Assembly (NCBI GenBank): GCA_040904785.1
Contig: JBBDSV010000097.1
Coordinates: 1 to 64,000, forward strand
DNA from: JBBDSV01 sp040904785
GTDB taxonomy: Bacteria > Actinomycetota > Nitriliruptoria > Nitriliruptorales > Nitriliruptoraceae
Length of the DNA: 64,000 bases
Direction: 5' to 3'
Position 1 is the stretch's first letter. Every line of letters starts with the position of its first letter. Made by a program: the position numbers and the translations under genes. Positions 1 through 8,981 of this stretch are shown here, one piece after another. The notes beneath the pieces were generated by a model that saw nothing but the letters and a program-made list of their open reading frames with translations, had not been told where the DNA came from and did no database searches.

Positions 1-730
1 CGGGCGCCTCGAAGCCGGCGATGTAGCCGACCACCGGGGTGTCGGGGATGTTGTCGCGGATCCACTCGCCGGCGATCTGCTCTTCGGACCCGCCGATCTC
101 CCCGACGAAGGCGATGGCGTGTGTGTCCGGGTCAGCCGCGAAGGCGGTGATGACGTCGAGGAACTGCGTGCCGATGATCGGGTCTCCCCCGATGCCGACG
201 CACGTCGAGATGCCGATGCCCGCCTGGGCCAGCTCGTGCATGATCTGGTAGGTCAACGTGCCCGAACGTGATACGAGCCCGACATTGCCGGGGAACGTCG
301 TCTCCGCCGGGATGATGCCGACATTGGCCTTGCCCGGGGAGATCAGGCCGGGGCAGTTGGGCCCGACGAGCCGCGCGCCGCCGCGACGCACGACGGTGTC
401 GTAGACCTCGGTCATATCGTGGACCGGCACACCTTCGGTGATCGTCACGATCGTTTCGATGCCGGCGTCGTAGGCCTCGAGGATCGCGTCCTTGGTGAAG
501 GGTGCAGGGACCATCACCAGGGAGGTGTTCGCGCCGGTCTCACCGACGGCCTCACGGACGGTGCCGAAGACCGGGACGTCGACCTCATCCCAGGTCGTGC
601 CCCCCTTCTTCGGGTGGATGCCGCCGACCACCCGCGTGCCGTAGTCCTTGTTGCGCCGGGCATGGAACGTCCCCTGGGACCCGATGCCCTGGACGACCAC
701 GGTGGTGTTCTCGTCGATGAAGATGCTCAC
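1..730 (-). CDS. sucD: Succinyl-CoA ligase alpha subunit, 3' end off the window
   Basis: ADP/GDP-forming succinyl-CoA synthetase alpha subunit of the TCA cycle, which binds CoA and carries the phosphohistidine. The start is GTG at 730 (MSIFIDENTTVVVQG), with AGGAG seven bases upstream. About 243 codons are present; family members have about 290 to 300. The N-terminal CoA-binding Rossmann part is recognisable from GSQGTFHARRNKDYGTRVVG and GGIHPKKGGTTW. The visible part ends at GYIAGFEAP, so the GHAGAI segment with the catalytic His lies just beyond the left edge. It follows sucC by 39 bases on the same strand, the usual sucCD order. Identification is secure; only completeness is unknown. Confidence 0.96.
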   Translation of the reverse strand, partial: MSIFIDENTTVVVQGIGSQGTFHARRNKDYGTRVVGGIHPKKGGTTWDEVDVPVFGTVREAVGETGANTSLVMVPAPFTKDAILEAYDAGIETIVTITEGVPVHDMTEVYDTVVRRGGARLVGPNCPGLISPGKANVGIIPAETTFPGNVGLVSRSGTLTYQIMHELAQAGIGISTCVGIGGDPIIGTQFLDVITAFAADPDTHAIAFVGEIGGSEEQIAGEWIRDNIPDTPVVGYIAGFEAP

Positions 731-769
731 AGTGCACTCCTTTTCGCGCCGCGTTGGCGTTCGATGGCG

Positions 770-1945
770 TCAGGCGGTCGCGAGTTCGACGGCCTTGGCC
801 GCCGCCTCGTCCATGGTCGCGGCCGCAACGACGTTGGCCAGGCCGGCCGCGTTAAGGATCGAGCGACCTTCTTCCGCGTTGGTGCCGTCGAGCCGCACGA
901 CGAGCTTCTGCGGGAAGTCGCCGAGCCGGCGCGTCGCTTCGATGATGCCGTTGGCGACCTCTTCGCCGCGGGTGATGCCGCCAAAGATGTTGATGAACAC
1001 GCTGGCGACATCCGGATCCGACAGCACGAGCCCGAGCGATGCGGCCATCGCGTCTGCAGAGGCGCCTCCGCCGACATCGAGGAAGTTCGCGGCGCGACCG
1101 CCGTGCTGCGCGACGACATCGAGCGTCGCCATCACCAGTCCCGCGCCGTTGCCGAGCACCCCGACGTTGCCGTCGAGCTTGACGTACTGGATGCCCTGTT
1201 CTCGTGCTTTGGCCTCCAGCGGGTCGTCGGCGTCGATGCCGTCGATGGCGAACTCGGCATATTCGTCGTGGCGGAACGCCGCGTTGGCGTCGAGCGACAC
1301 CTTGCTGTCAAGTGCGATCACCCGGTCGTCGGGCGTGCGGATCAGTGGGTTGATTTCCGCAAGCGTCGCGTCTTCGGCCCGGTAGGCGGCGAACAGCTTC
1401 ACGAGCAGGTCACGTGCCGCGTCGAGGACCTCGGCGGGAAAGGCAGCCTGCGTCACGATCTCACGTGCCGTGTCGGGCGACAGCCCGTCGGCGGTCTCGT
1501 GCGGGGTGAGCGTGCGCTTGACGACGGCATCGGGATCCGTGCGGTTGACCTCCTCGATGTCGACGCCGCCCTGCTTCGAGCAGATCACGAGGTGGCCCTT
1601 GTGCACACGATCGTGCATCACCGACAAGTAGTACTCCTCGACGATGTCCGACGCCGGCTCGACGTAGATGACCCGAACGACGTGCCCTTTGATATCGAGC
1701 CCGAGGATCGACTCGGCGTGTGCGCGTGCATCGTCGACCGTCGTGGCGAGCTTGACTCCGCCGGCCTTGCCGCGGCCTCCGACCTTGACCTGGGCCTTGA
1801 TCACGACCGCGTTCGCGCCGGCGGCCAACTGGCGTTCCGCTGCGCCGACCACCTCTTCGACCGTTCGGCACACCGCACCGGGCGGCGGCACGGGCACATC
1901 ATTGCGCGCGAACACCTGCTTGCCTTGGAACTCCACGAGGTCCAT
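770..1945 (-). CDS. sucC: Succinyl-CoA ligase beta subunit
   Basis: Beta subunit of succinyl-CoA synthetase, 391 residues, the normal family length. It has an N-terminal ATP-grasp domain (MDLVEFQGKQVFARNDVPVP, then KAQVKVGGRGKAGGVKLA) and a C-terminal ligase domain (GNGAGLVMATLD, FLDVGGGA, FINIFGGI, VVRLDGTN). ATG at 1945 was chosen because the protein then begins like other SucC proteins and AAGGACG lies just upstream; a longer reading to 1975 adds ten unrelated residues. It is the first gene of sucC-sucD. In Mycobacterium sucCD also lies close to a UvrD1/PcrA helicase, and here pcrA is about 2.6 kb away. Confidence 0.97.
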   Translation of the reverse strand: MDLVEFQGKQVFARNDVPVPPPGAVCRTVEEVVGAAERQLAAGANAVVIKAQVKVGGRGKAGGVKLATTVDDARAHAESILGLDIKGHVVRVIYVEPASDIVEEYYLSVMHDRVHKGHLVICSKQGGVDIEEVNRTDPDAVVKRTLTPHETADGLSPDTAREIVTQAAFPAEVLDAARDLLVKLFAAYRAEDATLAEINPLIRTPDDRVIALDSKVSLDANAAFRHDEYAEFAIDGIDADDPLEAKAREQGIQYVKLDGNVGVLGNGAGLVMATLDVVAQHGGRAANFLDVGGGASADAMAASLGLVLSDPDVASVFINIFGGITRGEEVANGIIEATRRLGDFPQKLVVRLDGTNAEEGRSILNAAGLANVVAAATMDEAAAKAVELATA

Positions 1946-2004
1946 GTGTTTCGTCCTTGCAGTTGGCGTCACCACCGGTTGCGACCGGTCAGGTGACGAG
2001 GCGG

Positions 2005-2397
2005 TCAGTTACGCCCGACGTTGTCGCGCACCCAGTCGGTGATCACGCGCATCGGCGTACCTGGCGTGAAGATCTCGGCGACGCCGTGCGCCTTGAGTTC
2101 GACGATGTCGGCGTCAGGAATGATTCCCCCGCCGAATACGACGACATCGTCGGCACCGCGTTCTCGCAGTTGCGCGACGACCTTGGGAAACAGCGTCATG
2201 TGGGCACCGGAGTGGATGGACAGTCCGATCGCATCGGCATCTTCGTCGATCGCCGCGGCGACGATCTGTTCGGGCGTCTGGTGCAATCCGGTGTAGACGA
2301 CTTCCATCCCGGCGTCGCGAAGTGCGCGGGCGACGACCTTGGCACCACGGTCGTGCCCGTCGAGGCCCGGTTTCGCGACGACGACACGGATCGCCAT
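2005..2397 (-). CDS. Stand-alone cobalamin-binding domain protein (methylmalonyl-CoA mutase C-terminal type)
   Basis: 130-residue protein that is essentially one B12-binding Rossmann domain, as found at the C-terminus of methylmalonyl-CoA mutase or as a separate small mutase subunit. The base-off/His-on signature DxHxxG is seen at residues 13-18 (DGHDRG), followed by a Ser-rich loop (GLSIHSGAH, about 58-66) and the glycine-rich stretch VFGGGIIPD (about 88-96). Start ATG at 2397. The matching catalytic subunit is not in the window. It would need adenosyl- or methylcobalamin, which the cob/btu genes at 47-61 kb could supply. The partner enzyme (methylmalonyl-, ethylmalonyl- or isobutyryl-CoA mutase type) cannot be decided from sequence alone. 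Confidence 0.9.
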   Translation of the reverse strand: MAIRVVVAKPGLDGHDRGAKVVARALRDAGMEVVYTGLHQTPEQIVAAAIDEDADAIGLSIHSGAHMTLFPKVVAQLRERGADDVVVFGGGIIPDADIVELKAHGVAEIFTPGTPMRVITDWVRDNVGRN

Positions 2398-2445
2398 TCG
2401 CCCACCTTCCGTCGGGCGAAGGATAGTGGAGTACCGTGCGGCGTC

Positions 2446-2952
2446 ATGGCCGACGAGCAGGACGTGGACTTCGGACCCGCCGGGTACCTGCCCGAACGGG
2501 CCGCCCAGCGTGCACGAAAGATCGTCCTTCGAGCGCCGCTCGGTCTCCAATGGATCGTCGGGTCGGTCGTCGCCGGGATTGCCGTCGCCATCGCGGGTGT
2601 GCTGTTCCTCCGGCAGGGCGCGACGCCGCCCGAGGACCCGTGGGTCGAGGTCATGGCGGTCGACTCCGTTCCCGCGAGCACCTACGACCTGCGCTTCGAC
2701 GTGCTCATCGTCGGTGCCGGTGGTCGAATCCGGGCGTTCGCCGACGCGGACGACATCGCCTGGTGTGCGTCCTCGAACCGTCTCGAGTCGCCCGAGGGCG
2801 ACGTGTGGTCCTTGACGGGTCGGGGCTATCGCGGCGTGGCGTCCCTGCACGAGCACCCGACGTTCGTGTGGCGGGATCGATTGTTCCTCGATCCGACGAC
2901 AACCACCCCCGGCCCGCCGCCCACCGACGCCGTCGTGCACGCCGAATGTTGA
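2446..2952 (+). CDS. Single-pass membrane protein of unknown function
   Basis: 168 residues, starting at ATG 2446 (MADEQDVDFGPAGYLPERAA) and divergent from the B12-binding gene. An N-terminal cytoplasmic stretch of about 35 residues with basic residues is followed by one membrane segment at roughly 37-56 (IVGSVVAGIAVAIAGVLFL). An extracytoplasmic domain of about 110 residues then ends in a Thr/Pro-rich tail (LDPTTTTPGPPPTD). The outer domain is beta-rich with a few Trp and Cys residues (DDIAWCASSN). A degenerate Rieske-like fold was considered, but no CxH pairs are present. Function unknown; coding status is supported by the actinobacterial-style composition and the clear topology. Confidence 0.7.
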   Translation: MADEQDVDFGPAGYLPERAAQRARKIVLRAPLGLQWIVGSVVAGIAVAIAGVLFLRQGATPPEDPWVEVMAVDSVPASTYDLRFDVLIVGAGGRIRAFADADDIAWCASSNRLESPEGDVWSLTGRGYRGVASLHEHPTFVWRDRLFLDPTTTTPGPPPTDAVVHAEC

Positions 2953-2992
2953 CGCACCCGGCGCGGCGGCGGCGACTGACGGAGGCGACCTG

Positions 2993-3914
2993 ATGCGTGT
3001 GCTCGTGACCGGTGGCGCCGGGTTCATCGGCGCAACGACGGCTGCGGCGTTGTGTGATGCCGGCCACGACGTTCGAGTGGTGGACGACCTGTCGACCGGC
3101 CACCGGGACGCGGTTCCCGAAGCGGCGTCGTTCGTCGACGCCGACGTCGCCGACCAGGCCGCGCTCGCGGCCGCGTTGTCCGACTTCGCCGCCGACGCCT
3201 GCATCCACTTCGCCGCACGCATCGAAGCGGGCGAGTCGATGACCCGCCCCGAACAGTTCTTTGCCACCAATGTCGGTGCGACGACACGGCTGCTCGAAGT
3301 CCTCGTCGCCCATGGCGTCGGCCGCTTCGTGCTGTCGTCGACCGCCGCCGTGTACGGCGAGACCGAGACGGCAACGATCGACGAGGACACGCCCGCACGA
3401 CCGACCAGTCCCTACGGGGCATCGAAGCTCGCGGTCGAAGACATGCTCGACTGGCTCCATCGTCTACGCGGGATGGCGGTGGCATCGCTGCGCTACTTCA
3501 ACGCCGCGGGTGCGACTCCCGGACGGCCGGAACGCCACGACCCGGAGACACACCTGATCCCGCGCGTGCTCGATGTCGCATCGGGTGCCGCGACCTCGGT
3601 GACGATCAACGGCACGGACTATTCCACCTCCGATGGCACCGCGATCCGCGACTACGTCCACGTCGCCGATCTCGCAGACGCCCACGTCCGCGCGGTCGAA
3701 CGCCTCGACACACTCGGCCATGCGGTTCTCAACCTCGGCAACGGCCGCGGGTTCAGCGTCCGTGAGGTCATCGACGCGGCAGAACGGGTCACGGGACGAT
3801 CGATCGCCACGATCGAGGGCCCGCGACGGCCCGGCGATCCCGCCCGACTCGTCGCCGCCTCCGACCGCGCCGCCGAACAGCTGGGGTGGACACCGCGCCG
3901 CGCCGACATCGAAG
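2993..3914 (+). CDS. galE: UDP-glucose 4-epimerase, 3' end lost in assembly gap
   Basis: Short-chain dehydrogenase of the GalE family, interconverting UDP-glucose and UDP-galactose with bound NAD. The Rossmann motif GGAGFIG is at residues 7-13 and the catalytic YxxxK appears as YGASK. RYFNAAGA and a C-terminal substrate-binding half (ISLIPRVLD-like, DYVHVADLADAH) follow. 307 codons are readable before the N run at 3915; GalE is about 325-340 residues, so roughly 20-30 are missing. GTG/ATG choice is clear: ATG at 2993, 40 bases after the upstream gene. UDP-galactose or UDP-GalNAc made here could feed the polysaccharide locus further right, but that is inference. Confidence 0.92.
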
Positions 3915-4014
3915 NNNNNNNNNNNNNNNNNNNNNNNNNNNNNNNNNNNNNNNNNNNNNNNNNNNNNNNNNNNNNNNNNNNNNNNNNNNNNNNNNNNNNN
4001 NNNNNNNNNNNNNN
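3915..4014. other. Assembly gap (100 N)
   Basis: Exactly 100 N, a length often used for a gap of unknown size. It falls near the 3' end of galE; the next gene is convergent and ends at 4031, so only the galE tail must lie inside the gap. Confidence 0.99.
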
Positions 4015-4030
4015 CGGACGTGGCACTGAA

Positions 4031-4576
4031 CTACACGCCTTCCGCGATGAGCAGTACGCCGGCGAGTAGGAACACGACGGCGGCCACACGCCGCATGATG
4101 TCGGTTCGCACGCGCGAACCCAACGCCGATCCCGCCACGATCGCCAGGCCGCTGGCCGCCGCCATGCCCGTCGCCGCGCCAGCCCACGTCACCCACGCGT
4201 TCTGCGTGCTCGCCAGCGCCGCGGTCGCGAGCATCGTCTTGTCCCCGATCTCGGCGAGCACGAAGGTCGCCGTCGCCGCAACGAACACCGACCGACCACC
4301 GAGGTCAACGTTGATGTCATCGTCGTCTTCCTCGCGCAGCATCCACATGCCGAACCCGAGGAACAGCACCCCGGCCACAATGGTGAGGACACCCGTCGGC
4401 AGGGCAATACCGACGACGCCACCGAGCAACGCCGCGCCACCTGTTGCGATGACGGCCGCCGCGGCGATGCCGCCGAAGACAGGCACCGCAGCGAAGCGCG
4501 TCGCGAACGCGAGTGCCATCAGCATCGACTTGTCGCCCAGCTCGGCCAAGAACACGAGGCCGAATGCGGTGATCAC
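4031..4576 (-). CDS. GDT1/TMEM165 (UPF0016) family cation transporter
   Basis: 181-residue integral membrane protein with the two inverted repeats typical of UPF0016: the signature E-x-G-D-K-S/T occurs once near the N-terminus (AELGDKS, residues about 11-17) and again in the middle (AEIGDKT). Six hydrophobic segments are visible. Family members export Mn2+ or exchange Ca2+/Mn2+ for protons. Start is GTG at 4576; the stop codon of the upstream pcrA overlaps it as GTGA, which suggests translational coupling. The pairing of a helicase with a manganese-type transporter has no obvious functional reason. Confidence 0.9.
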   Translation of the reverse strand: MITAFGLVFLAELGDKSMLMALAFATRFAAVPVFGGIAAAAVIATGGAALLGGVVGIALPTGVLTIVAGVLFLGFGMWMLREEDDDDINVDLGGRSVFVAATATFVLAEIGDKTMLATAALASTQNAWVTWAGAATGMAAASGLAIVAGSALGSRVRTDIMRRVAAVVFLLAGVLLIAEGV

Positions 4577-6771
4577 GCGCGCACCATCGGCGCGTACGCG
4601 AGCACGAGATGCTTTATCGACCCGTCCTCGAATTCGACGGTCGCCTCCCCGTCGCCGTCGAGCGCAGTGATCCGCCCCGGACCGAACTTGGCATGCATCA
4701 CACGATCTCCTCGGTGGAACTCGGCACCATCGATCGTAATGGCCTCGGGCGCGCGCCCACGCGACGCGGATGCCGGTCGCCGATCTTCAACGAGCGCATC
4801 GGGCAGATCGTCCAAGAACCGCGACGGCGGGTTATAGGACGCGCCACCCCACAGGGTGCGATGCTCCGCGTGGGACACGTACAGGCGGTCCTGTGCGCGG
4901 GTCAATCCGACATAGCAGAGACGCCGTTCTTCTTCGAGCTGCTTCGTGTCGCCGAGGGAGCGAACGTGGGGAAACACGCCGTCCTCGAGTCCGACGACGA
5001 ACACGACCGGGAATTCGAGCCCCTTGGCGGTGTGCAACGTCATCAAGGTCACGGCGCCGTCGGGCGCGCTCTCGAGTTGGTCCTGGTCGCTGACAAGGGT
5101 GACCGACTCCAGGAAGGCTGCGACTCGGCGCAGCCCGGGTGACATCGCGGCAAGCACCTCGTCGTCTGGATCGTCGTCGGATTCCGCCGCACGTTCGTCG
5201 ATCTCCTGCGCGACCGATCGCAGCTCGCGCAGGTTCTCCTCACGTCCGAGTGCCTCGACCGTCCGCTCCGCCTGAAGCTCGCGCATATATCCGGTGACGT
5301 CCCAGATCCGTTCGAGCAGCGCGGGAACCGCCAATTCATGATCTGCGGCCGTCCGCAGGCCGTCGAGAAGATCGACGAACGACTGCACCGCACCGACGGC
5401 GCGGGCGCCGACATCGATGACCTGTTCGATCTGCCTACATGCGTCGAGGAAGCTGCAGCCCTCGCGACGGGCATGCCGGTCGATCGCCTCGACGGTCCGG
5501 TCACCGATCCCCCGACGCGGCGTGTTGATAATCCGGCGTGCAGACACGTCGTCGGCGGGATTGACGAGTACTCGCAGGTAGGCGAGCACATCCTTGATCT
5601 CCCTGCGCTCGTAGAACCGCACGCCACCGATCACCCGATACGGAAGTCCCACACGGATGAAGACCTCTTCGAGCACACGCGACTGCGCATTCGTGCGGTA
5701 GAAGATCGCGACGTCGTCAAACGCGACGCCGTCGTCACGCAGCGTTTCGCACTCGGCGGCGACGAAGGCCGCCTCGTCGTGCTCGTCGTCCGCGTGATAC
5801 CGGACCACCGGAGCCCCCGCCCCACGATCGGTCCACAGCTGCGCGCGCCGCTCCACCGGGCTCGAACCGATGACCCCGTTCGCCGCGTCGAGGATCGTCT
5901 GTGTCGACCGATAATTGCGATCGAGCACGATCACGGCCGCATCCGAATGATCGCGCTCGAAGTCGAGGATGTTCTGGATCGTCGCACCTCGGAACGAGTA
6001 CACGCCCTGCTGCGGGTCGCCGACGACCATCAGGTTGTGATGCGCGGCCGTAAGCAGGTGCACGAGGTGGTACTGCGCCCGATTGGTGTCCTGGTACTCA
6101 TCGACGAGTACGTACCGGAAACGCTGCTGGTAGTGCTCGAGGACCCCGTCGAACAGCTGGAACAGTTCGACCGTCTTGACGATGAGATCGTCGAAGTCGA
6201 GAGCATTGGCCTGCAGCAGACGGCGTTGATACTCGGCGTACACCTCGGCGATCGTGGTGTCGGGCCAACCCGACGCCTGCGCCGCATAGGTCTCGTAGTC
6301 GACGAGGGCGTCCTTGGCCCGACTGATCTCGGCCTGCATAGCACGCGGCGGCAGCCGCTTCTCGTCTACACCGAGTTCCTTGGCGATCATGCCCAGCATC
6401 CGCTGCGCGTCCTGCTGGTCGTAGATCGTGAACCCGGACTTGTATCCGAGCCGCGAGATCTCGCGCCGCAGAATGCGCACGCAGGCCTTGTGGAACGTCG
6501 TCACCCACATCCCTGCAGACAGGCGTTCACCGACGAGCGCACCGACACGTTCGGCCATCTCGTCGGCAGCCTTGTTCGTGAACGTGATCGCGAGCAGCTG
6601 CCCCGGGCGCACCTCGTGATCGCCGATGAGATGCGCGATGCGGTGCGTCAGCACCCGCGTCTTTCCCGAACCCGCACCCGCGACGACGAGCACTGGGCCG
6701 TCAACTCGGACGACGGCCTCGCGCTGCGAAGGATTCAGACCGGCGAGCAGGCGTGGTGACGCTTCGGGCAC
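4573..6771 (-). CDS. pcrA: ATP-dependent DNA helicase UvrD/PcrA
   Basis: 732-residue superfamily 1A 3'-5' helicase acting in nucleotide excision repair and clearing of recombination intermediates. Seen directly: Q-motif LNPSQREAV, Walker A AGAGSGKT at residues 31-38, motif Ia TFTNKAADEM, motif II DEYQDTN, motif III GDPQQGVYSFRGA, motif IV NYRST, motif V TLHTAKGLEF and motif VI VGLTRAQDRLYV. The C-terminus carries the PcrA/UvrD Tudor-like RNA polymerase-binding module (RGDRVMHAKFGPGRI). GTG start at 6771. One detail: motif III has QQG where QQS or QQN is more usual. Confidence 0.97.
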   Translation of the reverse strand: MPEASPRLLAGLNPSQREAVVRVDGPVLVVAGAGSGKTRVLTHRIAHLIGDHEVRPGQLLAITFTNKAADEMAERVGALVGERLSAGMWVTTFHKACVRILRREISRLGYKSGFTIYDQQDAQRMLGMIAKELGVDEKRLPPRAMQAEISRAKDALVDYETYAAQASGWPDTTIAEVYAEYQRRLLQANALDFDDLIVKTVELFQLFDGVLEHYQQRFRYVLVDEYQDTNRAQYHLVHLLTAAHHNLMVVGDPQQGVYSFRGATIQNILDFERDHSDAAVIVLDRNYRSTQTILDAANGVIGSSPVERRAQLWTDRGAGAPVVRYHADDEHDEAAFVAAECETLRDDGVAFDDVAIFYRTNAQSRVLEEVFIRVGLPYRVIGGVRFYERREIKDVLAYLRVLVNPADDVSARRIINTPRRGIGDRTVEAIDRHARREGCSFLDACRQIEQVIDVGARAVGAVQSFVDLLDGLRTAADHELAVPALLERIWDVTGYMRELQAERTVEALGREENLRELRSVAQEIDERAAESDDDPDDEVLAAMSPGLRRVAAFLESVTLVSDQDQLESAPDGAVTLMTLHTAKGLEFPVVFVVGLEDGVFPHVRSLGDTKQLEEERRLCYVGLTRAQDRLYVSHAEHRTLWGGASYNPPSRFLDDLPDALVEDRRPASASRGRAPEAITIDGAEFHRGDRVMHAKFGPGRITALDGDGEATVEFEDGSIKHLVLAYAPMVRA

Positions 6772-6822
6772 GGATGGACTCCGACGATTCGGATCGGCGC
6801 TGCGCCGCGATGCTACTGGCGC

Positions 6823-7206
6823 TCAGCGAACGAACCGGATCGTCACCGGATACCGGTATCCCTGCCCTTCACTCGCCTTGACCGCGGCGACGATCGGCAA
6901 CACGAACCAGAGCACGATCGCCGCGAGCAGGACGATCACGAGCAGAATGAGTCCGACGCCGAGCGTGAGCACGCCGATGATGGCGGCCGGGATCGCGAGG
7001 ATCGCGCCCGCGACAAGCGCAGCGAGCACGGTGAGCTGGAAGTTGAGCGCTTCCTTCGCGTGATGGTCGACATACGCATCGTCGCGGTGCATCAGCCAGA
7101 CCGCGAGAGGGCCGATGAAGGCCAGCACGCTGGCAGTCATCAAGCCGAGCGCCAGGCCGGAAAGGTGCGCGCCGATGGCCCATCCGCGACGTGTCGCGTC
7201 ATCCAT
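6823..7206 (-). CDS. DUF4870 (Tic20-like) small membrane protein
   Basis: 127 residues with ATG at 7206 (MDDATRRGWAIGAHLSGLAL). The pattern is that of DUF4870: a first segment after WAIGAHLSGLA, a cytoplasmic HRDDAYVDHHAKEALNFQLT loop rich in His and Asp, then two long hydrophobic segments (about 55-75 and 77-105) and the short tail YRYPVTIRFVR. The function of this family is not established. It lies between pcrA and the lytic transglycosylase on the same strand, about 50 and 180 bases away. Confidence 0.85.
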   Translation of the reverse strand: MDDATRRGWAIGAHLSGLALGLMTASVLAFIGPLAVWLMHRDDAYVDHHAKEALNFQLTVLAALVAGAILAIPAAIIGVLTLGVGLILLVIVLLAAIVLWFVLPIVAAVKASEGQGYRYPVTIRFVR

Positions 7207-7387
7207 GATCCACGTCCGATCGTTGCATGCGACCGCCGGAGGGTCCGGCAGCGGACGCGCGACATGCTGCCGCGGCGTCGCCACAAGAGTGCCGGACCGC
7301 GGACGGCGACGGTCTCGGGGTTGTCCCCGAATCCTGCCCGGGGGCCTCGGGGTCGCGAACACGGGTTCTTGGCGGCGCCAACGTCCG

Positions 7388-8689
7388 TCAGCTGATGAGC
7401 TGGCACCGTTCGATCACACGCACGACATAGATCTGGGTCTCGGCGAACGGCGGGATTCCCCCGTACTTGACGACGTTGCCGGGCCCGGCGTTGTATGCGG
7501 CGAGCCCGAGTTCAAGTGAGCCGAAGCGCGAAACCTGGCGTGCGAGATACCGCGACCCTCCGTCGAGGTTCTCTTCGGGATCCCACGGGTCGACGCCGAG
7601 GCCCGCGGCCGTGCCGGGCATGAGTTGCGCGAGACCGATCGCGCCGGCGTGCGAGACGACCGTGGGACGGAATGCGGACTCGGACCACACGAGCGCAGCG
7701 AACACGCGCGGGTCGAGACCGTTGCGCGAACTGGCCGCAGCGATCGGGATGACCCAGTCACGTGCCGCCGAGGTGCGCGAAACCAGTCGCTGTCCCCAGC
7801 TCGGAATCGAGCTCGGTACCGGCGCGCCCGCGGGGACACTCCCCACGCAGGTCCCGCCAGCGCGCAGCTCGAGAATCTTCTGTTCGAGTTCGCGCTGCAG
7901 GGCCCGCATGACGTCAGCGTCGGCTTCGAGCTCTTGGAAGATCGCCTGACGCTGACGCTGTTCGGCAGCCACGGCATTGACGGCGGCCTGGCGTTCGGCA
8001 ACGAGCGCGTCGAGGGTTGCGAGTTCCTCGGCAGCGCGCTGCTCGGCGACCTCGGCGCGAATGGCGAGTTCCTCGGCTTCGATGCGGGCCGCGTCGGCGT
8101 CCGCACGCGCCGCGTCGGCATCGGTACGTGCGTCGTAGGCCTCGCTGACGAGTTGCCGGTCATCGGCGAGCGTGCGCTGATAGATCTGTGCGGTGCGGGC
8201 GATGTCGTGCCAGTCGCCGGCGCTGATGATGCCCTGCGCCAGCCCGACGGTCGGGTGGGTCGAACCGTCCTTGAACGCCTTGACGACCCGGTCCTCGAGC
8301 CGTCCGACGGCGACGCGTTCACGCTCCAACGCCGCCTCGAGACGCGACTCGGCGCGTGCCAACGCACGTTCGGCGCCGGCTAGCGCAGCGGACGTCTCCT
8401 CCACCTCTTGGCGCGCGGCCTCATAGGCGGCTTTCGCGGCGTTGTACGCCTCCTGTGTACGCCCCAACTCCGCACTCGCGGCCGCCAATCGCGCTTCGAC
8501 ACGCTCGAGCTCGGCGCGAGCGTCGTCGAGACGCTCCAGGGCCGCGGTGAGCGTCTCCTCCGTCTCGGCGAGTTCGTCCTCAAGTTCCTCGAGGTGTTCC
8601 TCGTGGTCGTCGGCGAGCGCACGGGCGGACGTGAACGGCACGAGGCCGATCACGAGCAACACAAGCAACGCTCGCCTCATATGCAACAT
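7388..8689 (-). CDS. Secreted coiled-coil lytic transglycosylase (SLT domain)
   Basis: 433 residues from ATG 8689 (an ATG at 8680 is also possible). A signal peptide (RRALLVLLVIGLVPFTSARALA) is followed by about 250 residues of heptad-rich coiled coil (HLEELEDELAETEETL onward). The C-terminal SLT/goose-lysozyme domain has catalytic Glu in ALVWSESAF, then GAIGLAQLMPGTA and AAYNAGPGNVVKYGG, all diagnostic of peptidoglycan lytic transglycosylases. It should cleave the MurNAc-GlcNAc bond outside the membrane, releasing anhydro-MurNAc. The coiled-coil half resembles NlpC/P60 or EnvC-type regulators of cell separation, so a role in division or wall remodelling is likely. Divergent from guaA. Confidence 0.9.
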   Translation of the reverse strand: MLHMRRALLVLLVIGLVPFTSARALADDHEEHLEELEDELAETEETLTAALERLDDARAELERVEARLAAASAELGRTQEAYNAAKAAYEAARQEVEETSAALAGAERALARAESRLEAALERERVAVGRLEDRVVKAFKDGSTHPTVGLAQGIISAGDWHDIARTAQIYQRTLADDRQLVSEAYDARTDADAARADADAARIEAEELAIRAEVAEQRAAEELATLDALVAERQAAVNAVAAEQRQRQAIFQELEADADVMRALQRELEQKILELRAGGTCVGSVPAGAPVPSSIPSWGQRLVSRTSAARDWVIPIAAASSRNGLDPRVFAALVWSESAFRPTVVSHAGAIGLAQLMPGTAAGLGVDPWDPEENLDGGSRYLARQVSRFGSLELGLAAYNAGPGNVVKYGGIPPFAETQIYVVRVIERCQLIS

Positions 8690-8756
8690 GATGCCACTCG
8701 ACCACCGACCACGCATGTCCGTCCGGCGCACGCCGCCGTACGGCGCTCACCCGTCG

Positions 8757-8769
8757 ATTTCCACGAAAT
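8757..8769. promoter_or_regulatory. Inverted repeat in the transglycosylase/guaA divergent region
   Basis: ATTTC-CAC-GAAAT is a perfect 5-bp inverted repeat in an otherwise GC-rich 292-base intergenic region (8690-8981). It could be an operator half-site pair for the transglycosylase gene. No promoter hexamers could be assigned with confidence; nothing else was recognised in the region. Confidence 0.2.
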
Positions 8770-8981
8770 TGCGCGCGTTCGCGCCAACAAACGCAAGATC
8801 GTAGCGTTGTCGACGATCGAAGCGAGGAGGTCGGACGCTGGCCGATCGGCCACACGTGCGCGCTCGGCGTGGCCCGGTCGTCGCCGACCGCGCGGCACAC
8901 GCTCTACGATCCGCACCAACGTTCAAAGCCGCGGCGGTCGAAGCGCGACCGCGCGACCCGCGACCCCGGTATGAGGCGCAG

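Noticed and set aside
419..1996. Long open frame (525 codons) on the plus strand opposite sucC and sucD
   Set aside because: Lies antisense to two certain genes, has no family resemblance and reflects the high-GC codon pattern of the other strand. Many similar long antisense frames in the window were dropped for the same reason.
2446..2952. Rieske-type iron-sulfur protein
   Set aside because: Topology is similar (N-terminal anchor, outer beta domain), but the CxH and CxxH ligands are missing.
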